A stretch of DNA of 64,000 nt from Liolophura sinensis. Taxonomy: Eukaryota; Mollusca; Polyplacophora; Chitonida; Chitonidae. The notes below the pieces were generated by a model that was not told the origin of the DNA, did not search any database, and worked only from the letters and a program-made list of their open reading frames with translations. Both the position numbers and the translations under genes were made by a program. Of this stretch, positions 28,069 through 40,200 are shown piece after piece (within the stretch, counting starts at the first letter, position 1; every line of letters begins with the position of its first letter). The stretch is from the NCBI RefSeq assembly GCF_032854445.1, contig NC_088302.1, forward strand, positions 41,234,191-41,298,190, read 5' to 3'.

Positions 28069-30051
28069 ATACTTCTGGTGTCAGTAATAGATACAAATAC
28101 GACAGTAATTTGTCACAAAGTTCAATTGCATACACATTGAGTACAGCTGTAGAGCTGTGTGAAAATTTATCTTTTTCAAACTGTACAGAAATACTGAATT
28201 TAATTATACATTAAAGTTAATAAAGCCTATCTCATGTAACCTTGGAGTGGTTCTTGACACGGTTGTATAATGGCGACTTTGTAGTCATTGGAAAAAGGAA
28301 AACTACGTGTAAAAGAAATGACCCGTTTTCATGTGTGACGGTTCTAAATTATAGTTATAAAACTGTGTCAGACTTGAGTCGAATCCTATTTGTATAACTT
28401 TAACATCTCTGTTTTTGTTGGGACCTTGGTGACGAATATCCGATCTTGACAAAGTTCGGTGCCTCACACTCGGCACTCTGGTAGGTCCCTGACTCATAAT
28501 GTGGAGAGAGGTGTCTTGTAAGTTGCTACTCCTTAAGCATATATGATGATCAGTTAGAATAATAGAGTGAGTGAGTGAGTGCTTGGGGTTTAACTAGAAT
28601 AATAGAAGGTATACTGATAAGACGCCGGATACTACCCGTTACTTGTGATCATTTTTCGTCACAATTGTGTAACTTTGTTACAATACATTTTCAGTGCGTG
28701 AATGGAAAAGTATCATGACTAATCTAAGCTATACTAAATTCACTTATCTTTATGCCTTTACTAGTTGGGCTGCTGTCTGGATGTCAACATGCCCCAGTAC
28801 AAACTATTCAAATGTGCTAAACGGATATAAAACGATCAATTCAGACGCGGCTGTACGGATCTGGCCTCTAGTTTTCTCTGTTCAATCCACTTTTCTCGTC
28901 TCTCGTGATGAGCCAAGCAGCGGTTAAATAGCACCCTTGACTCTTTGCTTTGGCTGTTATGGCGACGCAAACAACACAACAAATGAATCATTAATTAATT
29001 AGTGCCTCAAAAAGATCAAATGAATGTTGCATAAAACAACCGTCAGTGTGCCCATGGGAAGTCATAATAAACTCGCTGTTTGAGTAGACTTGTATTGTAG
29101 TGTCTTGGATGCGCATGCGCCTTCAAAAGAAAACTGTGCAAAGTAAATATACGCTTGCGTAAACTTGTTAGCCCTTCAGACCAAAATTGATCCTTAACTA
29201 TTGAAACGTAAAAATTATATTGTGAAGGAGTGTTCCCGACGTGGACTGACAGTCTGCCAGGAATAAAAGAAGTCCCGAACGTGAAGGGTTGTCGGCGCTT
29301 GTCTATTTATGATAATGTAGCGGGCAGCAGAACGCTGAGCCCCGGATAACAACGCCGGGTCCGACCTGATATTTGGTTCTGTGAGAATAACTTCCCGTTC
29401 ACGGGTGGCGAAGTAGCATCACACAAGTGTCTTTTCCTTTCGTTACCGGTTAATGACTTCATACGATACAACTGTCGTACAGCTATTTTGTATCAGTACT
29501 GTTGGTAACCATCGTTGGCCTGGCAGGAAGCACTTAGAACAATAACCGACATAACAATATCCAAAGTCAAATTACCAAAGACCAGTTTCATTTTTAAAAT
29601 TAGCATCACCATGTTTTGAAAATATGTATGTCACTTTAAAAGAACATAGCTACCTCGACATGGAAGCAGGCGACAGTTACCAAGGATGTCGAAAATCTAC
29701 ACGTTTGTAATAGTGGGTGCGTCAAATCCAATATGTCCATATAGTCCACAACACTGTATGTTTAAGATTTTAAAGCTCCGAATTAGCACCACATACATCC
29801 CGCTATAAATCAAAAACAGTTATAAAATGTAACCCAGTTACTCTTTTATTTCAAGTGTTGATATAAACACAGCGGTGATGTTAACATTGTGTGATGCGTA
29901 CACACAACACGAAGCCCCGGTTATGCAAACTTAGAAGCACATTACACTACATACAAAGAATAGAGCCATAAATATTCTGCGATGTGAGTGTAAATTGTTA
30001 CTAATGGCTGGTATGGTTGACAGAAGTTATGGACCTTTGAAGTTTTAGCAG
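28069..30051. other. Intergenic region without recognised genes
   Basis: No convincing coding region. A short SINE family 2 tail fragment (GTGAGTGAGTGCTTGGGGTT) lies near 28566-28597. Confidence 0.5.
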
Positions 30052-30193
30052 CATTGTTTTTATGACGTACCTGCACTCTGTGAGCGTTGTTTTTATGACG
30101 TACCTGCACTCTGTGAGCGTTGTTTTTATGATGTACCTGCACTCTGTGAGCGTTGTTTTTATGACGTACCTGCACTCTGTGAGCGTTGTTTTT
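30052..30193. repeat. 33-bp tandem repeat, four copies
   Basis: Four nearly identical units of 33 bp (first words TTGTTTTTATGACGTACCTG). They directly abut a reverse-transcriptase fragment, and the open frame runs through both on the minus strand (KNNAHRVQV repeated). Confidence 0.9.
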
Positions 30194-30285
30194 ATAGATA
30201 TACAAATCCACATAAGATCTGCCATTTGGGGAATCAGTAGTTTCCAATGATTCCACTGAAATGGTAGATATTTTCTTCACTTCTG
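30190..30285 (-). pseudogene. Penelope-like reverse transcriptase fragment (small)
   Basis: Encodes SLETTDSPNGRSYVDLYIYK, closely resembling SLDLKETTDSPDGTSYLDIY in the larger fragment at 41295-41970. Only this short piece is present, running into the 33-bp repeats. Confidence 0.5.
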
Positions 30286-31270
30286 TCTATAGACAGGGAC
30301 TGTGCACTGGTTGAAGGTTGTCTATATTTGCTCAGGTGTATATAAAGGAACAGGCTTTGTCAAGATGATTATTTTTCAACATTTCTGTATGGAGCTGTAT
30401 TCATATGTGAATAAATACGGGTATGCTAAAAGGAGAGCTCAGCTGGTACATGGACCCGCTTTAATGCCTATATGTATACTTTCTTGAATTATTGCGCCGA
30501 CAAAATTCATCTAGATGTTATTAATCATGAATTCGAGGAACGTCCGATAAATGTTAACCTGAAAACATTTCAAACAGAGAATAGTTTCTGAGCTTTGAAA
30601 TTTATGAATTCATGTCCTGTCTGAAGATAACATATTTATGATGGCATTTTGCACTGTTGCATTTCTCAAGACTTGGTTGATATGTGGAAGGGGTCGTCGT
30701 CTTAGTTGGCGGATGGTATCTTTCAAAATTGCTTTTACTGAATTTAGCTAGTCATTGAGAACTGATGTAACTTTTTCCTCGTTTAGGCCGATTCATGACG
30801 TATTTTGCAACCGCATACAAGACTTGGCATCCTTCATCTTTATCTTTCACAATATCCAGGGTACCGGTCAAAACTTGTTTACATAGTTAACATCATCTGA
30901 TTCATATTCACACTCATATTTACCATCAATCGAATTCTCTTTCAAAATGTCAACCACAGGACTGGTTTATTCCTTGACATTGAAAATAATTGACAACTTC
31001 ATCGTTTAAAGACCTGAAGATTATTCCTTTGTCTAAATTTTGCAGCTTAACTATGAGTCTTTAGTCATAGACTACAGGTAATTATATAGTAATTGTATTT
31101 TAATAATTTGTACAGCATTTCTTACACATAAAGAACAAGAATTTAATCATGAACTACCAAACAAATTATAATCTTCTGATTCCATTCCTTAATAACATGT
31201 TCATATCAATACTTTACACACAGAAACGATCATCACATAATATTTAATGTGTCTGCTTTACTGTCCCCTC
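30286..31270. other. Region downstream of gene B
   Basis: AT-rich, no recognised genes. It is likely to include the 3' untranslated region of gene B near 31270. Confidence 0.4.
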
Positions 31271-34200
31271 CTACTTATTCCAGCTGTTGATCTCCTCGAT
31301 TGTTTGAGGTAACTCTTTGTCCACGGTCTCCGCCAGTAGAAACAGGAGAAAGCCAACGCCAATACAACAGCTGCCGTAAATAGTGCCGGGGAGCCAGGGG
31401 TAGTAATCAATCTACAACGTCACAAAAAACACAACAGGCCATAGAACATAACACAATATACAATATCACAAAACATACAACAGGTGATAGGGCATAACAC
31501 CATCTACAATATCATAAAATACACAACAGGCCATAGAGCACAACAAAATATACAATATCACAATACACACAATAGGTAACAGGGCATAACATAATCTACA
31601 ACATCACACCACACACAGTAGGGCATAGAGCATAACATAATATACAATATCACAAAACACACAATAGGTAACAGGGCATTACATAATCTACAACATCACA
31701 CAACACATAATAGGTCATATAGCTTAACACCATGTACAACATCACACAACACACATCAGGTCATAGAGCTTAACACCATGTACAACATCATACAACACAC
31801 ATCAGGTCATAGAGCATAACACAATGTATAACATCACACAATACACAATAGGTCATAGAGAATAACACAATGTACAACATCACACAACACACATCAGGTC
31901 ATAGAGCATAACACAATGTACAACATCACACAACACACATCAGGTCATAGAGCATAACACAATGTACAACATCACACAACACACATCAGGTCATAGAGCA
32001 TAACACAATGTATAACATCACACAACACCCAATAGGACATAGAGCATAACACAATGTATAACATCACACAATACACATCAGTGAGTGAGTGAGTGCTTGG
32101 GGTTTTTCAGTCATATGACGACGAAGGAATCATTAGGGTGCATGCACGTGTAATGTGCCTCCTTGTTGCAGGACGGATTTCCACCGCTCTTTTATTTAGT
32201 GCTGCATCACTGAGACGACTTACCGAAGGCAAGTAAGCCGCCCCGCCCGAGCCATTATACTGATACGGGCCAACCAGTCGTTGCACTATCCCCTTCATGC
32301 TGAACGCCAAGCGAGGAAGTTACAACTTCCTCTTTTAAAGTCTTAGGTGTGACTCGACCAAGGATTGATCCTGGATCTACCGGTCCCGAAGCGGACGCTC
32401 TACCAACTGTGCTATCCGGGCCGGTGCAATACACATCAGGTCATAGAGCATAACACAATGTACAACATCACACAACACACATCAGGTCATAGAGAATAAC
32501 ACAATGTACAACATCACACAACACACATCAGGTCATAGAGCATAACACAATGTACAACATCACACAACACACATCAGGTCATAGAGCATAACACAATGTA
32601 TAACATCACACAACACCCAATAGGTCATAGAGCATAACACAATGTATAACATCACACAATACACAATAGGCCATAGAGCATAACACAATGTATATATCAC
32701 ACAATACACAATAGGTCATAGAGCATAACACAATGTACAACATCACACAACACACATCAGGTCATAGAGCATAACACACAATACATAGGGTATAGGATAT
32801 TCAACATCATGAAACAAACAAAGAACATAACACAATGTACAACATCACACAACACACCCTAAGCCAGGACATGATACAATGTACAACTTACGTAACAAAA
32901 CATCATTAAAACACACAATAGATCGCGGGGCGAAAATAATCTACAACATCATAAAACACACAGGCCTGTGGAATTACACAATATGTAGCATTACAATACG
33001 AATAGACTACATCATGGAGAGTAAAACCAGAACAGCCTGGAGAGTAAAACACACAACAGGCCCCACACAAAGAACGAGAGCGACAGTGCCAACATATAGT
33101 CACAGGAGTGGTCCTGATAAATGCTTAGATAGCTAACCTTGTCAACTTTTGATAATTTTGATTCCAGACTAATGTATATTGTATGAAAGCAGAAATTCTC
33201 TGAGGTTGAATAGACCTGCTCTGTTATATCGAAAGTTCGTACGTACCACAATTGTGGCGAACGGAGCCAGCATCCCACCAATCCGAGAAGCCGATGATGC
33301 AATGCCTAGACCAACACTCCTAAGAAATTATAAATCGTCATTGATTTGATTGATTTGTCAGGTATGGACAGTTTGTTGCGATATTGTACATTTGTCAGAT
33401 CAACTGAGTCAGGTGGTTAACCCACAAAACAGAATACCTAGGGGAAGCACCAGGAAATGGGAGTTACATAGGATATTTCCATATACACGGTGGATATCAC
33501 TGGACACGACTGGTGATTCCTCTCTTTTTGAGATATTATATTATATATAATTAAAATTATCAACTATATCTATATATATCTTGAAGAAATGGAGGAAGAT
33601 CCCCTGGTGAGGCGTTTTATTATATTTTTTTCTGGGGGAAATGGTGACAACAGTTGGGTTAGGAGCTGGTCGTAATTGAGTGAGTGAGTGAGTGAGTCCT
33701 TAGGGTTTAACGCCCTACTTAACAATTTTTCAGTCATATGACGATGAAGGAATCCTTTGAGTGCGTGTAATGTGCCTCCTTGTTGCAGGACGGATTTCCA
33801 CCGCTCTTTTATCTAGTGCTGCTTCCCCGAGGCGCCTTACCGAAGGAAAGTAAGCTGCCCGAGCCGTTATACTGATACAGGTCAACCAGTCGTTCACTAT
33901 CCCCTTCATGAACGCCAAGCCAGGAAGTTGGAACTTCCTGTTTCAAGGTCCTAGGTGTGACTCGACCCAGGATTGACCCTGGATCTACCGCCCCAGAAGC
34001 GGACCCTCTACCAACTGTGCTATAGGGGCCGGTAAATTGTAATTGTGGGTGATCGGTATTGACTGTTCGATATTAAAAAACCTAACATTTTGTAATTGTA
34101 CCAGGCGCACAAAACTTGATACAGTTTGTTGATTATGTTTCGGCATTTGTAATGTTGCAAATCCGACAGGTTTTTAACCCTTCTGTCTTTTCTGTGTTCA

Positions 34201-37200
34201 AAGTGAACACTCTGATGTATCTCAGGTACAAATTGATATACATAACAGGTACAAATTGTACAAATGGCACAAATTAGATTTAATATATACTCCACAAAAA
34301 TGGCAGCGTGAAAACAGAGTAGTCGGTAATCACAGTCCACGCTTTTCGTGATGCTGACGGTAGACACACTCGGTTTCACTCTGTTGGAAACAGTTCCGGT
34401 GTTCACAGGAACAGCGATTCCCAGGACATGGAGATGCCGAACTTACCCACCACTGTCAGTTCCGTCACCCAGCTAGAGGGGCCTGCCGCGAGAAACACGT
34501 GCGGTGGGGTGGGGTGGGTTTATGAGTGGTGGTGGAGGGGAGTTGGCTTGTCTTACCTGAGATTGGTGGGAAACAGTTCCGGTGTGCACAGGAACAGCGT
34601 TCCCCAGGACATGGAGATGCCGAACTTACCAACCACTGTCAGTCCTGTCACCCAGCTAGAGGGACCTGCCGCGTGAAACACGTAGGAGTGGGCTCGGGTG
34701 GGGGGATGAAGGGTGGTGGAGGGAAGTTGGCTTGTCTTACCTGAGGTTGGTCGGATACAGTTCTGGTGTGTGCTGGGATAGTGTTCCCCAGGACATGGAG
34801 ATGCCGAACTTACCGATCACTGTCAGTCCTGTCACCCAGACGGAAGGACCTGCCGCGTGAAACACGTAGGAGTGGGCTCGGGTGGAGAGATGAAGGGTGG
34901 TGGAGGGAAGTTGGCTTGTCTTACCTGAGGTTGGTCGGATACAGTTCCGGTGTGTACTGCAACAGTGTTCTCCAGGACATGGAGATGTCAAATTTACCGA
35001 CTACTGTCAGTCCCGTCTTCCAGCTAGAGGGACCTGCCGCGAGAAAAGCGTTGGGGGTTGGTGGTAAGGGTGGGGTGGGGGGGGGGGGGAATGTAGGGAA
35101 GTCGGCTTGTCTTACCTTAGTTTTGTGGGATACAGCTCCGGTGTGTACAGGAACAGCGTTACCCCGGACATGGAGATGCCGAACGTACCGACCACTGTCA
35201 GTCCTGTCACCCAGCCGGAAGGACCTGCGGCGTGAAACACGTTGGAGTGGAGTAGGGTGGGGTGAGGGGTGGTGGTGGAAGGGAGTTGGCTTGTTTTACC
35301 TGAGGTTGGTCGGATACAGTTCCGGGTGTACTGGGACAGTGTTCCCCAGGACATGGAGATGCCGAACTTACCGACCACCGTCAGTCCCGTCACCCAGCTA
35401 GAGGGACCTGCCGCGTGAAACACGTTGGAGTGGGGTCGCGTGGGGGGATAGGGGGTGGTGGAGGGAAGTTGGCTTGTCTTACCTGAGGTTGGTCGGATAC
35501 AGTTCCGGTGTGTACTGGAACAGTGTTCCCCAGGACATGGAGATGCCGAACTTACCGACCACTGTCAGTCCCGTCACCCAGGCGGAGGGACCTACCGCGA
35601 GAAACACGTGATAAAAATTGGGATAATCAGTAAAGTGGTTATGGTCGTGTGTTATGTATGGGCGGTCATCTTGAAACAAGTGCATATGTAATGAATGAAC
35701 TTATCCGTTAATGTAATGCAATTGTAAATATATTCTGAAGACACACAAGGCAAAGTTTGACTTTCTACAATATAACTTTGTTAGAAAACTGTTTGAACGC
35801 TGCTAGTAAATGTTAGGGGCTGTATAAGGCTAAACATGAACATGGCAATTTAGAATGAAATTCTAACAGAGGTAAATGTAAATCCACGAGAGTCCGTATT
35901 TTATAGACTTCTGGAGGCCACATGACCAGTATCACATTTGTTGCTGTTTTGGTTGTAGTCTCCACGGTTTAGCCTTTTAGGCTGTACCCCTGCATAAACT
36001 AGAATTCTGTTGACGGAAATAAGCATCTGGGAGGCCTGGTGCATTGTTTTCGGGCAATTTTCATGTTTATTAAGTGTGATGACAATACATAAATTACAGT
36101 TAACATCAGTGCATTTTTACCTATTTAATAGTGCTTATGCCATGGTGCTAGTGGATTTATAAGTTTCCACTCTTTGAACATTACATGAACAGTTAGAATA
36201 AATATAAGCGTCATGTCCGACATTCGTATACCATTCGTACTCCGTAAAGGGCGTTCCAAGTCGATAATCGCGAGATCCATTTCCAAAACAACGTTTAACA
36301 CTGGTACTCAAAGACAAAGGTATGTAAGAAATTATACAAATAGGAAATAAAGCGGGTAACGCACAAGAGAGAAGCGGTCATCAGTTTTCATTGATGGTAA
36401 TAGTGGATACACCAGGCATGAATTCCACACCAGAGTTCACATTCGTAGTCCATGAATGAGTTCCAGGTCAGATAACAATTAGACAAGGTATTTCAGTCGA
36501 GCTTTGATTGTAACTGTTCATAAAGGCATTATGCAGATGTAATGAGCATGGCTGCCTTACGGTCCCAGGTTAAGCGGTATTAGATACAGTTCGAAAATGG
36601 ACGAGTTTGTTTTACTCTTCATGTTATAGTTTGTCATGTTATACACGGGTAAAATATCGAACCACCAACGAAATAAATGAGACAGTAGCAGGCCTATTTT
36701 CTAGCTGATGAACTAATCTCTACTGAGGACCTATCTAGCTCATACCCAAGTATGTGTTGATAAGGGCCGCTGAAAGTAAGGCGGATCCTGCGATGAAGTG
36801 GCTCACGATACACGTCGTCCTACGGCCGATTCTGTGAACATATATCAAGATTGTGGGTGGTTGTCTTACCCGTTTTTTTCCTGGGTCATTTGAAGATTGT
36901 CCCAATGTCGGATTATGTATAGCACGGTCCCACTAGGTGTCCGTGCCGACGATACAAAACATTACGCTTCAGCCATATCAATAGTGCAATGTCACCAATT
37001 CCTTTCTCTATGAGTTCAAGTCCAGCTCATGCTTGCTTCCTCTCCGCCGTACGTTGGAAGGTCTGTCAGAAACCTACGGCTGTGCCCGGTTTCCACCCAC
37101 CATAAATGCTGGCCGCCGTGGTATAAGTGAAATATTCTTGAGTACGGCGTAAAACACCAATCAAATAAATAAAAAAATCAATAGTGCATGTCATTGTATG

Positions 37201-40200
37201 AACGAGATCTTGGCCCCCTCCCACCCCCGACTCCCCTCTTAAACTACGCATCAAACCAAAGAGCAATCAAACTATCAGTATTACAACCTCAGATATTGCC
37301 TGACTCTATTTTTCAGTTACGAGTTCATACCTTGGCGAGGTTGGCCTACAGCACCAGCTATTAGCATATTACGGATTATAATGAAAAACATTTGACCCGA
37401 ATTTGGATAATAACACGTGTGTCGAATATTGTTCTAGTTTTTGGGAGAATATGGATTGATACCAGATTGTGCTCGATTCTGGATTTTAACACCAGCGTAA
37501 GACAGAGTTCAGGAAATAATATAAACAGCTTCAGAAAGAACCTGAATTGTTAAATCCGCTTCTGGTAGATGTTGGGTTATTTTTTGCAATTATCACCCCT
37601 GCTCTAGTTTTACTCTCGACGCTGTAGGCCTGTCATTATATAGCACTAGCGTCTGAGGGAGTTGAGTTTGTAACACTAACTTATGAAGAAGGTTTTGGTT
37701 ATAACATTACCATATAAATTTTGGGTAATAACACTAGCTTTTGTGAGAGTGTGAGTTATATCATCAAGTTTTGATGGAGCTTGTTTATAACAATAGTTTC
37801 TGAGACACTTTTGGTTATAACACCAGTCTCACTTCTCACCTTTGCATGGCAATGTAGGAAATGATTGCAGCTGGTAGATTGACCACTGAGATGAGGAAAT
37901 AGTTCATGAATCTGTCTCCAGAGAGTTTGGCCGCTGTCAAGGAGAGGCCGAAAGAGGTCCCGGCATTGACGATCCTGAAAAGTACCAAATTACAATGGCG
38001 TAGTGCATAAAACTCACCTAAGCTTTACCCAAATGCTCATTACAGAACTCAACGTTGTTATATCTTGTTATGAAGTGTATTCTATATCAAAAATTGATAA
38101 AATAGTAAAACTACCAGTCACACAGACATTTATTACCAAGTAAAAAGCACAATAAAAGCTGTCCTTCGAAGTCTTGTGTGCCGAAAGATATCCAATAAGT
38201 TGGGCTTCCTGTCTTTCTTGTCGGCATGTTTGTTTAGGCTGTTTTGAGAAGCATGGAGGACTATGGACTCGGACATACAGTCCTCTGCCACATCTTTGAT
38301 GTCATCCGGGTGAATACCGTTTATCTTGGCCGCTTTTTTAATGATACGCCTGGCTTCCTTCGTCCTTCCGTTCGCCAGCAGCCATCTCAAAGATTCGTCT
38401 AAGAACCTAAATAAAATAGAATGGGACCGGTTTATTCCATAAGTCAATACAATGTCAAGATAATTCAAGTATTCACTGGGTTTTGTGACAACAAGCGGTT
38501 AACGACCTGTCCTTGGCTATGGATTTGTGACACTTGCCTTCCACCACTGTGGTGAACATATCTGTAAGTTACACGTGGGAAAGTTCGTTAGTTAGTTGCC
38601 AAAGTTCGGCAATTTAACATCACATCGTTAATATTTTAGCTACATGTTTTAAACACAAGGTAGTGAATGGTTTTTGATATTATGAAAAAAATATCCAAAC
38701 AGAACAAAAGTAGAGAGACATGTTACCAGTTAAAAAGAACTAAGGCTTTGTTAATTCTCGGAAACCACAATGTTTTTATAATATGTAATCCAAAAAATCA
38801 CATAAATATATGCATACATATTAAAGAAAAACTGTATTTTATTCATAGGTAAGCTACCCTCAAATATTTAATGACAACAACAATGCTGTCAAATAAATGG
38901 AATTTGTCGATTGGGTGGAACCTTTGCCGAGCACGGTCAACATAGTTAATCAGGATAGGTTTAATGCCACAAAGGATATAAACAAGAATGCCCACTACGA
39001 CACTTATTGTAAGCAGTAATCAAATTAAATGGAATAGAATAAAATTGAAAAATAAATAAACAACAAATGTTGCCGTCGGTTCAAAAAACCGTCTGTTTTA
39101 AAAAATTATAACTAAAGGTTTGGGATTGATTAAGTATGTGGGGTCACGATGTCACAACGCCCAAATGTCCGTAGTGCTCTCATAGTGACCTGCATGTAGC
39201 ATATGTACATCTGCCCGACCAACACTTTGTCAGTACTCTGGGAAGTACGGCGCCAAGCCTTGGATATCCATCAGCGACCCCAATATAGTGTCTAGCTTAC
39301 GAACAAGGAGGTACCTGTCAGGGAACCATTACTCACAACATGTTTGGTATTAGAGTGACAACAGTGGCCAACACCGTGGTGAGCTGAAAGTATCTCCAGT
39401 TATAATCCTTAAAGCCATAAGCCAATCCGACCAGCACACAGAGAAAAGATGTCCATAGTAAGTCGCCTAGTAGGTGGATGGTCGCTCTCCACGACCTGGG
39501 CAGTACCTCAAGTGGCATCACGTGTATAGACATCACGTGGCCCTAAACAGAGATTCATTAAGAGTGGTTTTACTCATAGCGGTGACAGCAAGTGTTACAT
39601 GTGTTGCAGCCATATAATTGATAACCTAGACATTCGTAATGAATGTACTAATTAATTTTAGTGAACAGCGGTATTTAATACTCAATGCTGGAAAACAAAC
39701 AAATCCATCGCCAGTTTATTATATAGGTATAAATGTGTTCATTGAAACAACTTGGAACATACCACGTGAAAATCATGTACTTGGAGCGATATTGGGTCAT
39801 ACTGTACGGTAGCAAAGGGACGTAACTTTATATGTTAAAAGCGTTTGGGGGAACTAACGTATTCATCGTTTGCTCTATGTCTCTGTGCAAAGATGGATGA
39901 GGAAATGTTGATGGAGGAAGATTTCAAGATTTGTTGAATTCAACATTCCGCGAAATACGAAAGCGAAGATCATAAGCGACTGGTGGAATAATCAAGCTCT
40001 GGATATAGGGTGCATTGCACATTGAGAACAGAGAGATTAAAAGACATATGTCTTTGGTCGTTTTTGTAAGGGAAGTGAAAGTCCATTGACTGGGACAAAA
40101 AGGTTTTGTATATTGTGGACAAATTTATAATTTATCCGGCGGCTTGTCCATTACGAGTTTTTAACACAACGTGGACTCGTACAATACCACATCCATAATG

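Noticed and set aside
32380-32428. Possible tRNA gene (TAGCACAGTTGGTAGAGCG with B-box-like GGATCAATCC on the minus strand)
   Set aside because: It is the tRNA-derived head of a SINE; the same head with the SINE body recurs at 33678-34034.
34428-35401. Plus-strand ORFs across the exon 8 array
   Set aside because: Antisense shadows of the repeated exon; the minus strand has splice sites and SLC22 similarity.
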